A stretch of 64,000 bases of DNA from Erysipelotrichaceae bacterium (GCA_030526485.1 JAUNCS010000003.1:21505-85504), one strand, 5' to 3'; positions 18,748 through 27,739 are shown, counted from the first letter of the stretch. The notes: a model not told the origin generated them from the sequence alone. Made by a program: numbers and translations.

Positions 18748-19431
18748 TTAATTAGATACTTCATCGTTTTGTAAAACAATATTTACATAATCAATATCGC
18801 CAATGGCATATATTGTATCGTTGATACCTGAACCTCTGGTTTCAGCCTTCAACATAATTCGCTGATTTATTTCATAGATAAATTCAATATCATCTCTACT
18901 TGAATTCTTGACTCTTAAGACCGCCTGACGATTAAACAGCTTAAAGACAACAGATTGAATCTCGGCTTCCTTACTTTTTCTGGCCTTGATTACCAGCAAT
19001 ACTCTTTGTTCATTTTTCACAAAACCGGCAATCGAAATAACTAAGAAGACAATAGCTGAGCCAAGTGAAGCTACGATATAGTCCTGAGCGCCACAACAGA
19101 TACCAGCGATAATAGCCCAGAAGATAAAGACAGTGTCTCTTGAATCTTTAATAGCTGTTCTAAATCTGACAATAGATAAAGCACCAACCATACCTAAGGA
19201 CATTGCCATATTATTGCCGATAACTGTTAATGCCATAGCGGTTAAAACGGTTAAGACAATAAGTGAGACATTAAACTTTCTTGAATAAATAGTTCCCATA
19301 TGTGAGATACCATAGGTCACATAAATAACCAGTCCCACAATTAAGGCTGCCAAGAGGTTAGCCAAAATAGTCTGCCAACCCAAATCAGTCTGATTTAAAA
19401 GGATAGTAAATAATTCTTCTTTAAAACTCAT
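18748..19431 (-). CDS. DUF4956 membrane protein
   Basis: A 227-residue protein with about four membrane segments in the first 140 residues (SLGMVGALSIVRFRTAIKD is characteristic) and a cytoplasmic C-terminal domain of about 85 residues. DUF4956 proteins are consistently encoded next to VTC-domain polyphosphate-polymerase-like genes and CotH genes, as here. The start lies 2 nt from the end of the VTC gene. The molecular function is unknown; it may form the membrane platform for the VTC domain. Confidence 0.85.
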   Translation of the reverse strand: MSFKEELFTILLNQTDLGWQTILANLLAALIVGLVIYVTYGISHMGTIYSRKFNVSLIVLTVLTAMALTVIGNNMAMSLGMVGALSIVRFRTAIKDSRDTVFIFWAIIAGICCGAQDYIVASLGSAIVFLVISIAGFVKNEQRVLLVIKARKSKEAEIQSVVFKLFNRQAVLRVKNSSRDDIEFIYEINQRIMLKAETRGSGINDTIYAIGDIDYVNIVLQNDEVSN

Positions 19432-19433
19432 AA

Positions 19434-20120
19434 TTAGCCCCCATAATTTATACGTGCCATAACATACTTGCTGTTAGATGTTTCACTCTTATCAACAATA
19501 CTTAATATATCTTTTATATAGGATAAAAGAAAACGATTATATTTAACTTCCAGGATAATCTTTGAGGGATCATTAACAGGAACTGTTAAGAGATCTTTAT
19601 CAAAGATATTGAAGTTGGATTCACTGGCCCTGATATTGGAATCGATGGTGATACGAATATCATTCTCATCGGCATAGTAAGCTCTTCGATCATAATCAAC
19701 TACACAGACCGGCCTATACATTTCTAAGCTCATAATGGTATAGATTTCCGCTGCGAAGGGATCATCATACTTTAAAAGGCAGGAATATTCTCTATTGATT
19801 AGTTTTATGGCGTCTTCTCTGCTGATCCTTAAACTTCGCTTTAACTGGTACTGACCAGTCTTCTGTTTAAGCTCCAGCTTGATGAAGTCATCGGAACAGT
19901 TATAGATTCTTATTCTGATCTTTCTTCGATTTTCTACGCCATCCATTTTTTCAAAATAGTCCTTGTCATTAATGGAATCAAAGTAAAGTGATCGTATCAG
20001 ATAAGTATTGTCACTATTAAAAGAATCCCTCTTAATGGTCTGATCAAGGATTCTCTTAAGTTTATATTCCTCTACCATATTCACGAGGTATTTTTTCTCC
20101 AGTCGACTTACCTGTAACAT
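19434..20120 (-). CDS. VTC-domain (polyphosphate polymerase-like) protein
   Basis: A 228-residue protein of the VTC domain (triphosphate tunnel metalloenzyme) fold. Motifs lining the tunnel are present: EKKYLV at the N-terminus, RSLYFDS, RRKIRIRIY, KLELKQK, DYDRRAYY and ILEVKYN. Eukaryotic VTC4 makes polyphosphate from ATP, while the bacterial gene next to DUF4956 and CotH has no firmly assigned product. It is the first gene of the minus-strand locus. Its ATG is only 8 nt from an extended -10 box and has no Shine-Dalgarno. Confidence 0.86.
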   Translation of the reverse strand: MLQVSRLEKKYLVNMVEEYKLKRILDQTIKRDSFNSDNTYLIRSLYFDSINDKDYFEKMDGVENRRKIRIRIYNCSDDFIKLELKQKTGQYQLKRSLRISREDAIKLINREYSCLLKYDDPFAAEIYTIMSLEMYRPVCVVDYDRRAYYADENDIRITIDSNIRASESNFNIFDKDLLTVPVNDPSKIILEVKYNRFLLSYIKDILSIVDKSETSNSKYVMARINYGG

Positions 20121-20137
20121 TTTTGAATATTATAACA
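20121..20137 (-). promoter_or_regulatory. Extended -10 promoter directly at the VTC gene start
   Basis: On the minus strand TGTTATAAT (extended -10) occupies 20137-20129. Only 8 nt (ATTCAAAA on the minus strand) separate it from the ATG at 20120. Initiation 6-8 nt downstream would put +1 at or next to the start codon, giving a leaderless transcript for the exopolysaccharide-type locus. Confidence 0.55.
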
Positions 20138-20261
20138 TTTTGGTCCCTTGAAATATGCTTATTATCACTGTCCTGGCAGTCTTTTTAAAAGCCTTTTGTG
20201 TAGCCTTATTTTTTTGATTTTTATCGTTAAAAAATTATTTAAAAAAATAGCGGAAAAAGTA

Positions 20262-20288
20262 TTGAAAAGTGGGTTCTTTTAATATAAT
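20262..20288 (+). promoter_or_regulatory. Probable promoter of the polyamine operon
   Basis: TTGAAA (20262-20267) and TATAAT (20283-20288) are separated by 15 nt, shorter than the usual 17, so activity may depend on another factor. This divergent gap (20121-20346) holds no ORF. Confidence 0.5.
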
Positions 20289-20315
20289 ATTTGATTGTTG
20301 TTAATAAAACATTAA

Positions 20316-20332
20316 GTTTAGTATTACTAAAC
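20316..20332 (+). promoter_or_regulatory. 17-bp palindrome, candidate operator of the XRE-cupin regulator
   Basis: GTTTAGTATTACTAAAC is a perfect dyad (7-bp arms, ATT centre). It lies just before the strong Shine-Dalgarno (AGGAAGGAGG, 20332-20341) of the regulator gene and downstream of the predicted -10. An XRE dimer bound here could block elongation or initiation and autoregulate the pot operon. Confidence 0.5.
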
Positions 20333-20346
20333 AGGAAGGAGGCTAG

Positions 20347-20886
20347 ATGGACATCGGACAAAGAATAAAAGCCTTAAGAACCAAAAATGGTTTGACGCTT
20401 GAAGAATTAGCCTCACGTTCCGAATTAACAAAGGGTTTCCTTTCCCAGCTGGAAAGAAATCTGACTTCGCCAAGTATTACTACTTTAGAAAATATTACGG
20501 AAGTATTTGGGGTGAGTCTGGAAGACTTCTTTAAGGAAGATAAGGCTGAACAGATAAAGTTTTCAGAAGATGATTACTTTGTCGACGAAAAGGAAAAATC
20601 AACAATTACCTGGCTGGTTCCAAACGCTCAAAAAAATGAGATGGAACCAATTCTTCTTACTTTAGAAGAAAAGGGTGAGTCAAATATCATTGATCCTCAT
20701 GAAGGAGAGGAATTTGGCTATATCTTACAGGGTAAGGTTGAACTGATTGACTTGGACAGTAAGAAGAAAACTGTTCTAAAAAAGGATGAAACATTTTATT
20801 TAAAAGGTGATTTCAGACATAAACTGGTGAACAATTCAAAGCAGGTGGCTGAACTTATTTGGATTACAACGCCGCCATTATTTTAA
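20347..20886 (+). CDS. XRE-family regulator with C-terminal cupin domain
   Basis: A 179-residue protein. The N-terminal helix-turn-helix (about 5-58: [27 protein letters not shown]) is followed by a cupin sensor domain (about 105-178: [15 protein letters not shown] and [17 protein letters not shown]). Regulators of this PuuR-like layout sense small molecules such as polyamines. Its position as the first gene of potABCD, 11 nt ahead of potA, supports control of polyamine uptake. The strong Shine-Dalgarno AGGAAGGAGG fixes the start. Confidence 0.88.
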   Translation: MDIGQRIKALRTKNGLTLEELASRSELTKGFLSQLERNLTSPSITTLENITEVFGVSLEDFFKEDKAEQIKFSEDDYFVDEKEKSTITWLVPNAQKNEMEPILLTLEEKGESNIIDPHEGEEFGYILQGKVELIDLDSKKKTVLKKDETFYLKGDFRHKLVNNSKQVAELIWITTPPLF

Positions 20887-20897
20887 GGGGAATAAAC

Positions 20898-22466
20898 ATG
20901 AAGAAATTGATTGAATTTAAAAACATCGTTAAATCATTTGATGGCTCTATCGTTTTAAGAGGTATTAATCTTGATATCTATGAAAACGAATTTGTGACAC
21001 TGCTTGGTCCTTCAGGTTGTGGTAAGACTACTTTATTAAGAATCTTAGGTGGTTTCCTAGATACTGATGAGGGTGAAGTAATCTTTGATGGTGAAGAAAT
21101 TTCCAAGGTACCTGCCTACAAGAGAGAAATCAATACTGTTTTCCAGAAGTATGCACTATTCCCACATTTAAATGTTTATGACAATATCGCCTTTGGTTTA
21201 AAACTAAAGAAACAGTCAAAAGACGTTATTGACCAGAAAGTAAATCGTATGCTTTCACTTATTGGTCTTGAAGGCTATGGTGACCGTAATGTCAACCAGC
21301 TATCAGGTGGTCAGCAGCAGCGTGTAGCTATTGCCAGAGCCCTGGTTAATGAACCATATGTTCTTTTACTTGATGAACCTCTAAGTGCCTTAGATAAGTC
21401 TTTAAGAAAAGAAATGCAGTACGAATTAAAGAGGATCCAACAGGAAGTTGGTATTACTTTCATCTTCGTAACTCACGACCAGGAAGAAGCACTGACAATG
21501 TCAGATAAGATCGTTGTTATGAAAGACGGTATTATCCAACAGATTGGTTCTCCTACTGAAATCTACAATGAACCAGCAAATGAATATGTTGCAACTTTCA
21601 TTGGTGAATCAAATATCTTAGATGGTGTTATGAAAGATGACTATCTTGTTAATTTTGATGACACTGATTATAAATGCGTAGACTACGGCTTTAAGCGAAA
21701 TGAAGAAGTAGACATCGTAATCAGACCAGAAGATCTGGAAATCGTAAAAAGAGGTAGAGGCCTGATTCCAGGTGAAGTTAAGTCAGTTTTATTTAAGGGT
21801 ATGCACAACGAAATCATGGTACAGACTGTATCTGGTGCTTCAAAGACTGTAACAATGCATGTTATTGGTAACCATGACTTAACAAATGAAGATGCCAAGG
21901 AAAAGATTTCTGCCAACGACTTCTACATGGACTTGGAAGACGTTGATTTACTATCTGATACAGAAGTTATCATGCGTGCCAATGCGCAAGCCTGGGATGA
22001 AGATGAAGAACTTATCTCTTTATCAAGAGTTGAATATGATATCAAGAAGGAACCTGGTACTTATGAAGTAACTTTCGCTACTCATAAGGGTTCAGAAATC
22101 ACTATCAAGGCTTATGTACTGGAACCTAAGTTCATTGAAGATGATAAGCAGGGTGTTGCGGTTTCAGCATTCGACTTCTTTATCACTGCTGATGAATTAA
22201 GAGAATCTATCGCTCTTGATACTGACTTATGTATCTGGGCTAAGGCTGAGGCTTGGGACTTAGAAACAGAACAGCCTATTGAAATCTATGATGTAATTTA
22301 TGACTTTGATGAAGAAAACATCAAAGAAGGTGAATATAAGATTACTTATGCGGTAGAAGGAAGAGTATTCAAGGTTCATACAACCAAGAATGCCGAAGTT
22401 GGTGCTAAGGTTGACTTAACTTTCGACCCAGAAGCAATTCACGTTATGTCTAAAATGAGGTACTAA
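20898..22466 (+). CDS. potA: Spermidine/putrescine ABC transporter ATPase with duplicated insertion in its C-terminal domain
   Basis: The energising subunit of polyamine uptake. Walker A (GPSGCGKTT), the signature LSGGQQQR and Walker B (VLLLDEP) are intact within the first 240 residues. A MOP/TOBE-type regulatory domain follows. At 522 residues it is much longer than the usual ~350-370. Residues about 341-409 and 426-497 are two related ~70-residue units (each with a WAxAxAWD-like core and a later GxYxVTxA strand pair) inserted before the last TOBE strands. The start is ATG 20898 with AAGGGG upstream; the frame is open further upstream but begins inside the regulator gene. The extra units may sense a ligand; that is inference. 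Confidence 0.93.
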   Translation: MKKLIEFKNIVKSFDGSIVLRGINLDIYENEFVTLLGPSGCGKTTLLRILGGFLDTDEGEVIFDGEEISKVPAYKREINTVFQKYALFPHLNVYDNIAFGLKLKKQSKDVIDQKVNRMLSLIGLEGYGDRNVNQLSGGQQQRVAIARALVNEPYVLLLDEPLSALDKSLRKEMQYELKRIQQEVGITFIFVTHDQEEALTMSDKIVVMKDGIIQQIGSPTEIYNEPANEYVATFIGESNILDGVMKDDYLVNFDDTDYKCVDYGFKRNEEVDIVIRPEDLEIVKRGRGLIPGEVKSVLFKGMHNEIMVQTVSGASKTVTMHVIGNHDLTNEDAKEKISANDFYMDLEDVDLLSDTEVIMRANAQAWDEDEELISLSRVEYDIKKEPGTYEVTFATHKGSEITIKAYVLEPKFIEDDKQGVAVSAFDFFITADELRESIALDTDLCIWAKAEAWDLETEQPIEIYDVIYDFDEENIKEGEYKITYAVEGRVFKVHTTKNAEVGAKVDLTFDPEAIHVMSKMRY

Positions 22467-22468
22467 AA

Positions 22469-23251
22469 ATGAAATCATTTTCTAAAATGGCGTGGCCTTA
22501 TATGTTATGGTTGGGTGCATTTGTTGTCATTCCGATGTTTTTGATTCTGATGTACTCAATCACCAGACAGGGCAACAGTGTTATCACATTAAACTTCACA
22601 ATTGAGAACTTCGCAAAGTTTTTCTCTGACAGTATATTTCCGATTGTTCTATGGAGATCATTAAAGATTGCCCTGATCACTACAGTACTATGCATTCTTA
22701 TTGGTTATCCATGTGCTTATATCATTGCGAACATGTCTGAAAGAGCTCAGGCCTTCGCAATTCTGTTAATCACTCTTCCAATGTGGATTAACATGCTGAT
22801 TAGAACCTATGCCTGGAAGGGTATCCTGTCTTACTTTGATATGGACGCTTCTATTAAGGTCATCATTGGTATGGTATATAACTTCTTGCCATTCATGATC
22901 TTACAGATTCATACATCTTTAAGTAAGCTTGATCGAAATCTTATTACAGCTGCTGAAGATTTAGGAGCTGATAAGTTTGAAACTTTCAAGCGCGTAATTC
23001 TGCCATTATCAATTCCAGGTGTTATCTCAGGCATTACCCTGGTATTCTTACCAGCTGTATCAAGCTTCTTTATTCCTAAGCTTTTAGGTGGTGGTGAATA
23101 TGTACTTATCGGTAACCTGATTGAAAACTACTTTATCTCAGTAGGTAACTGGAACTATGGTAGTGCTATTTCCCTGATTATGGCTTTAGTAATCATTCTT
23201 TCAATGTTTGTTACTAAGAAGCTTGATAAGAAAGTGGGTAGTGAAGACTAA
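22469..23251 (+). CDS. potB: Spermidine/putrescine ABC transporter permease PotB
   Basis: A 260-residue inner-membrane permease with six predicted helices. The cytoplasmic EAA loop (AAEDLGADKFETFKRVILPLSIPG) docks to PotA. It begins 2 nt after potA with GAGG as ribosome binding site and overlaps potC by one base (TAATG). It pairs with PotC to form the transport channel. Confidence 0.93.
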   Translation: MKSFSKMAWPYMLWLGAFVVIPMFLILMYSITRQGNSVITLNFTIENFAKFFSDSIFPIVLWRSLKIALITTVLCILIGYPCAYIIANMSERAQAFAILLITLPMWINMLIRTYAWKGILSYFDMDASIKVIIGMVYNFLPFMILQIHTSLSKLDRNLITAAEDLGADKFETFKRVILPLSIPGVISGITLVFLPAVSSFFIPKLLGGGEYVLIGNLIENYFISVGNWNYGSAISLIMALVIILSMFVTKKLDKKVGSED

Positions 23252-24045
23252 TGGAAAAGTTAAAAAATTTCTTAGGCAAGTCATATGTCTGGCTTGTAAT
23301 GTTATTCTTCTATGTGCCAATTATCTATGTATGTGTCTTCTCATTTAATGAATCAAAGTCACTTACAAGATTTACCGGCTTCTCATTACAGTGGTATCAG
23401 AAAATGTTTGAATCTCGTACCATCATGGAAGCTATTTACTATACTGTAGCTATTGCCGTAATTGCTACTATTGTTTCAACTGTTGTTGGTACAATTACTG
23501 CTATTGGCTTATCTAAGTCAAGAAAGATTGTAAGAGATGTAGTCTTACAGATTAATGACTTGCCAATGATGAATCCGGATATCGTTACGGCGATCGGCTT
23601 CATGTTACTGTTTACTTCTTTACATATTGAAAAAGGCTTTATGACAATCCTATTGGCTCATATCGCTTTCTGTATTCCGTATGTAATCCTGAGTGTTATG
23701 CCACGTCTTCGTCAGCTTGATGACAATCTGGCAGAAGCAGCACTGGACTTAGGCTGTACACCAGTTCAGGCTTTAACCAAGGTAATCATTCCGCAGTTAA
23801 AGACTGGTATTGTTTCAGGGGCATTAATCGCCTTCACTATGAGTTTTGATGACTTCGTAATCAGTTTCTTTACTTCAGGTTCAGGCATCAATACAATTGC
23901 GATTTATGTCTACTCTTCAATAAAGCGTATCAATCCAACAATTAACGCTTTATCAACAATCATTGTTTTAATCGTCACTGTAGTACTTATTGTTGTCAAT
24001 GTAGTACCGATGATTAAAGATAAAAAATTAAAGGAAGGAAAATAA
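23251..24045 (+). CDS. potC: Spermidine/putrescine ABC transporter permease PotC
   Basis: A 264-residue permease with six membrane segments and the EAA loop (EAALDLGCTPVQALTKVIIPQL). It starts on the potB stop (TAATG) and is followed 1 nt later by potD, so stoichiometric expression with PotB is likely. Hydrophobic profile and length are standard for PotC. Confidence 0.93.
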   Translation: MEKLKNFLGKSYVWLVMLFFYVPIIYVCVFSFNESKSLTRFTGFSLQWYQKMFESRTIMEAIYYTVAIAVIATIVSTVVGTITAIGLSKSRKIVRDVVLQINDLPMMNPDIVTAIGFMLLFTSLHIEKGFMTILLAHIAFCIPYVILSVMPRLRQLDDNLAEAALDLGCTPVQALTKVIIPQLKTGIVSGALIAFTMSFDDFVISFFTSGSGINTIAIYVYSSIKRINPTINALSTIIVLIVTVVLIVVNVVPMIKDKKLKEGK

Positions 24046-24046
24046 A

Positions 24047-25141
24047 ATGAAAAAATTAGCTCTATGCTTATTAAGCGTATTAATGATTCTTTCATTAGGC
24101 GCTTGTTCAAAGAAGGAAAATAAATCTGACTTTGACCCTATCGCTGAATTTGGTTCAGACACACTAAACGTATTCAACTGGGGTGAATATATCGGTGAAG
24201 AAACTCAAAAGGCTTTCGAAGAAAAGTACAATGTTAAGGTTAACTACAAGATGTTCGACTCAAACGAAGAAATGTACACTTCAATGATCATGGGTGACTC
24301 ATATGATGTTATCTATCCATCTGATTACATGGTTGAACGTTTAATCAAGGAAGGCAGAATCCAGAAACTTGATACTAGCCTAATCACAAATATCGATAAG
24401 ATTGCTGATGGTCTTGCTTCTCCAGACTATGACCCAGCTCATGAATATTCAATTCCTTACTTCCAGGGTTCAGTAGGTATTGCCTACAACAAGAATATGG
24501 TTACAATCGAAGAATTAGAAGCTGAAGGCTGGAACATTCTTGTTAATCCTAAGTACAAGGGTCAGATCTTCGTTTACGATGCTGATAGAGACAACTTCAT
24601 GCCTGCATTCAAGGCTTTAGGTTATTCAATGAACACTACTGATGAAGCTGAAATCGAAGCAGCTTACCAGTGGTTACTAAACCAGGCTAAGACTATGGAA
24701 CCTGCATATGGTACCGATGAAATCAATGATGATATGATCAACGGTAACTATGCATTAGCTATCTGCTACTCAGGTGCTGCTAGCTACATCATTTCTGAAA
24801 ATGATGAAATCGGCTACTATGAACCTAAACAGGGTACTAACGTTTGGTCTGATGCAATGTGCATTCCTACAGATGCTAAGAACGTTAAACTAGCTCATGC
24901 TTGGATCAACTTCAACCTTGAAAAAGAAGTTGCTATGGATAACTCAATCTACGTTGGTTACACTTCAGGTCAGAAAGAAGCTTTAGCTGAACTATCTGCT
25001 GAAGGTGGTGAATTCGATGGTATCGAAGCTTACACTCCAAGAGTTGGCTACGAACTAGATGAAGAATACCATGATGATAACGTTCTAAAAGAAAAGTTAG
25101 CTGAACTTTGGGTAAAAGTTAAGGCTACTAAGGGCGAATAA
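24047..25141 (+). CDS. potD: Polyamine-binding lipoprotein PotD
   Basis: A 364-residue extracellular solute-binding protein that delivers spermidine or putrescine to PotBC. The signal peptide ends in the lipobox LSLGAC, so Cys20 should carry the lipid anchor. Family features are NVFNWGEYIGEET near the mature N-terminus, DVIYPSDYMVERL and IPYFQGSVGIAYN. AAGGAAGG precedes the ATG. A strong terminator follows, so aguB is either read through or has its own promoter. Confidence 0.93.
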   Translation: MKKLALCLLSVLMILSLGACSKKENKSDFDPIAEFGSDTLNVFNWGEYIGEETQKAFEEKYNVKVNYKMFDSNEEMYTSMIMGDSYDVIYPSDYMVERLIKEGRIQKLDTSLITNIDKIADGLASPDYDPAHEYSIPYFQGSVGIAYNKNMVTIEELEAEGWNILVNPKYKGQIFVYDADRDNFMPAFKALGYSMNTTDEAEIEAAYQWLLNQAKTMEPAYGTDEINDDMINGNYALAICYSGAASYIISENDEIGYYEPKQGTNVWSDAMCIPTDAKNVKLAHAWINFNLEKEVAMDNSIYVGYTSGQKEALAELSAEGGEFDGIEAYTPRVGYELDEEYHDDNVLKEKLAELWVKVKATKGE

Positions 25142-25152
25142 TTAAATAAGAG

Positions 25153-25179
25153 ATATGGCGCTAAATAGCGCCATATTTT
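25153..25179 (+). terminator. Terminator after potD
   Basis: A perfect 10-bp stem ATATGGCGCT/AGCGCCATAT (25153-25162 with 25167-25176) and an AAAT loop, followed by TTT. The T-tract is short, so partial read-through to aguB is possible. Confidence 0.8.
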
Positions 25180-25191
25180 AAAATAGGTATT

Positions 25192-26070
25192 ATGAGAAAT
25201 GTAAAAGTAGCAGCTATCCAGATGAAGTGTGAAAAGTCACAGGAAAACAATCTGAACAAAGCTGAAAAAATGATTAGAGAAGCAGCGTCAAATGGTGCCA
25301 ATATTATTCTTTTACCAGAACTGTTTGATAGAGAATACTTCTGTCAGGAAAGAAGATATGACTATTACGACTTTGCATTAAGTGTTGAAGAACACCCATC
25401 TGTTTTAATGGGTAAAAGATTATCAAAAGAACTGGGCGTAGTCTTACCTATCTCTTTCTATGAAAAAGATGGCAATGTTCTATATAACTCCGTGGCTGTC
25501 TTTGATGCGACTGGTGAATATCTGGGTATTTATCGTAAGACGCATATTCCTGATGATCACTTCTATCAGGAAAAATTCTATTTCACACCTGGCAATACGG
25601 GTTTTAAGACATTTAAGACTCAATACGGAACAATTGGTGTTGGTATCTGTTGGGATCAGTGGTTCCCAGAAACAGCCCGCTGTCTGGCTTTAAATGGAGC
25701 AGAAATCTTATTCTATCCGACAGCCATTGGCTCTGAACCAATTCTGACTGTTGACAGTATGAAACACTGGCGAAGATCAATGGTGGGCCATTCAGCATGT
25801 AACTTAATGCCAGTAGTTGCAGCTAATCGTATTGGTCTAGAAGAAGTAAAGCCATGCAAGGAAAATAACAATCAGACTTCTTCATTAAACTTCTATGGTT
25901 CATCATTTATGAGTGATCATACTGGTGAAATACTATGTGAAGCAAATAGAAATGAAGAAACTATTCTATATCAGGAATATGACCTGGACGCTATTGCAAG
26001 TGATCGTCTAAGCTGGGGCTTATTCAGAGATAGAAGAGAAGAAACATATTCAAAAATCTGTGGTAAGTAA
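25192..26070 (+). CDS. aguB: N-carbamoylputrescine amidohydrolase
   Basis: A 292-residue nitrilase-superfamily enzyme that converts N-carbamoylputrescine to putrescine, CO2 and ammonia. The catalytic triad is visible: Glu43 (LPELFDREYF), Lys116 (YRKTHIP) and Cys153 (GICWDQW). The sequence REYFCQ after the Glu is typical of AguB. Agmatine deiminase (aguA), the usual partner, is not in the window. The location behind potABCD ties it to polyamine supply. A TAAAAT 7 nt before the ATG could give it a near-leaderless promoter, though AGG at 25185-25187 may also serve as a ribosome binding site. Confidence 0.92.
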   Translation: MRNVKVAAIQMKCEKSQENNLNKAEKMIREAASNGANIILLPELFDREYFCQERRYDYYDFALSVEEHPSVLMGKRLSKELGVVLPISFYEKDGNVLYNSVAVFDATGEYLGIYRKTHIPDDHFYQEKFYFTPGNTGFKTFKTQYGTIGVGICWDQWFPETARCLALNGAEILFYPTAIGSEPILTVDSMKHWRRSMVGHSACNLMPVVAANRIGLEEVKPCKENNNQTSSLNFYGSSFMSDHTGEILCEANRNEETILYQEYDLDAIASDRLSWGLFRDRREETYSKICGK

Positions 26071-26093
26071 GTGCTCATAACGGGCACTTTTTT
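26069..26093 (+). terminator. Terminator after aguB
   Basis: The stem AAGTGCTC/GGGCACTT (26069-26076 with 26082-26089, one G-T pair) is followed by TTTT. It lies at the convergence with the WYL gene and overlaps its last codon by two bases. Confidence 0.8.
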
Positions 26094-27084
26094 ACTGCTC
26101 ACAATATGCGTTGCAGGCATCTTTATAGTAATTAAACATTTCATTTCTGATATTTTCAGGAGATAGTATTATTGCGTTTCTTCCAAAACGTTGAAAATAC
26201 TGAGTTACCTGATTGGTTGAACAGTCAAATGTATAAATATTGTCATCAATTTCTGAATAGGGTGGACGATGGATATAGATTCTTTCATACATTAATTTTC
26301 CACGTTCGGTTAGCTTAATTTTTATAGGCTCATTTTCATCTAGTGAATATGTGAACTGAGGACCATATTTAACCATCTTTTCAAATACTGTCGAACAGTT
26401 TTTAGAAACATTACATTGTTCGTTTAGCACTGTAATGTTACTAATCCTAGATACTCTAAAAGAAAACGGTTTGCCGTGTTCCTGGGCTATCAAATAATTA
26501 AATAGTTCTTCTTTACTTGATGAAAGAGCGAAAGGAGAAACGCGATGCTTCTTTCCATTCTTGTTTTTGACAACGAAGTACAGCATTTTGTTCTTTTCTA
26601 AAGCTTCATTAATCGCATCAAAATTTTCCTTAAAAATGATTTTCTCTCTTTTATCTTGAGGTAGTCTAACATAGGATGCCAGTAAGTTCCTTAGCCAGCC
26701 TGACATTGATGAACCATTCAATAAAAAACTTTCAACATAATCAAATGTACGTGACGAAAACTTTGTGGGCTTCATTGAAATAACCACATCCAGTTTCTTG
26801 TTATCTAAATCTAGTGCCTGCTTTGTGGTGAATTCAGTAATACTTGAAGCATTTGAACTGGCAATTGTATCACTCATGCCCAAAACCTTTAGATTATTTT
26901 TTATATGTTCGTATATCTTCGAATTACTTTCGGCATAAGAAGAATGGTAATTGACAATCAGTTTGTTCAAGAATTCATTTTTGTTTAAAGAGTGATCATT
27001 TTTATAGAATTCAAACAATTCCATATCTTTAAGTAATGTCTGATATACATCGTTAGGAATATATATTTTGATTTTTTCTTCCAT
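26092..27084 (-). CDS. WYL-domain transcriptional regulator, divergent from the RNA-repair operon
   Basis: A 330-residue protein. The N-terminal region (KIKIYIPNDVYQTLLKDM) resembles a ribbon-helix-helix strand-helix, followed by helical segments. The centre holds a WYL domain (about 180-250: KMLYFVVKNKNGKKHRVSPFALSSSKEELFNYLIA, then FRVSRISNITVL), a ligand- or nucleic-acid-sensing fold. ATG 27084 is chosen because GGAGG lies 5 nt upstream; the TTG at 27096 would put the ribosome binding site inside the ORF. RHH-WYL proteins also occur as accessory factors of type VI CRISPR, but no CRISPR array or Cas gene is present. It is divergent from the DIP1984-rtcB-rlaP genes, so it is the probable regulator of that operon. 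Confidence 0.78.
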   Translation of the reverse strand: MEEKIKIYIPNDVYQTLLKDMELFEFYKNDHSLNKNEFLNKLIVNYHSSYAESNSKIYEHIKNNLKVLGMSDTIASSNASSITEFTTKQALDLDNKKLDVVISMKPTKFSSRTFDYVESFLLNGSSMSGWLRNLLASYVRLPQDKREKIIFKENFDAINEALEKNKMLYFVVKNKNGKKHRVSPFALSSSKEELFNYLIAQEHGKPFSFRVSRISNITVLNEQCNVSKNCSTVFEKMVKYGPQFTYSLDENEPIKIKLTERGKLMYERIYIHRPPYSEIDDNIYTFDCSTNQVTQYFQRFGRNAIILSPENIRNEMFNYYKDACNAYCEQ

Positions 27085-27106
27085 AATTACCTCCAAGAAC
27101 CCTAAA

Positions 27107-27184
27107 GGTGGTCTTAATCTAACTAAAATATAAGCCTAAATAACGAATATAACAAGGAATATTTCAATAATTTGGTGGTCGTAA
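27107..27184. repeat. Direct repeats GGTGGTCnTAA in the WYL/DIP1984 intergenic region
   Basis: GGTGGTCTTAA (27107-27117) and GGTGGTCGTAA (27174-27184) are 67 nt apart, one near the start of each divergent gene. They are candidate WYL-protein binding sites. Nothing else coding lies in 27085-27273. Confidence 0.4.
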
Positions 27185-27273
27185 AAAGTATTATTTAGAC
27201 AATTTTAAAGCATAATTTTTAAAGATATGATTAGGGTGTAAACAAAAAGGCGTATCGCCAGGAGGTAAAAAAT

Positions 27274-27723
27274 ATGAAATTAGCAGAAGCATTACAGCAA
27301 AGAGCTGACTTAAATATCAAAATATCAGAATTACGTCATAGATTATCTTTTAATTTAGTAGTTCAGGAAGGTGAAAAGCCTGCTGAAGATCCAAAAGATT
27401 TAATCAATGAATTAAATTCTTCTTTCGAACAGTTAGAACAGTTAATCAAAAAGATTAATTTAACTAACTGCAATACATTGGTTGATGGTAAGTCTTTAAC
27501 AGAATGGATAGCTGAAAAGGACTGTTTGAGGACAAGAATTGATGCTTATAGGGACATTGTTTCCAAAGCTTCAAATTTATGTGGTCGAATGACTAGAACA
27601 GAAATTAAGTATTTACCAACAGTAGATGCTCGTGATATCCAGAAAACAGTGGATACTTTATCAGCTAAGTTAAGAAAAGTTGATAATTTAATTCAGCAGA
27701 CTAACTGGTCAACTGATATTTAA
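27274..27723 (+). CDS. DIP1984 family protein
   Basis: A 149-residue, mostly helical protein matching the DIP1984 family pattern: MKLAEALQQRADL at the start, VQEGEKPAEDP, then INLTNCNT and SLTEWIAEKDCLR. The function is not established; comparative genomics links the family to RtcB-type RNA repair. Its place here fits: AGGAGG ribosome binding site, first gene after a WYL regulator, and a tRNA-like noncoding segment and rtcB right behind. The coiled helices suggest a scaffold or RNA-binding role (inference). Confidence 0.85.
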   Translation: MKLAEALQQRADLNIKISELRHRLSFNLVVQEGEKPAEDPKDLINELNSSFEQLEQLIKKINLTNCNTLVDGKSLTEWIAEKDCLRTRIDAYRDIVSKASNLCGRMTRTEIKYLPTVDARDIQKTVDTLSAKLRKVDNLIQQTNWSTDI

Positions 27724-27739
27724 ACTAATTTGGTGTTTG

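Noticed and set aside
20165..20185. Hairpin ACTG/CAGT with T-run in the VTC/XRE gap taken as a terminator
   Set aside because: The stem has only 4 bp and no plus-strand gene ends before it.
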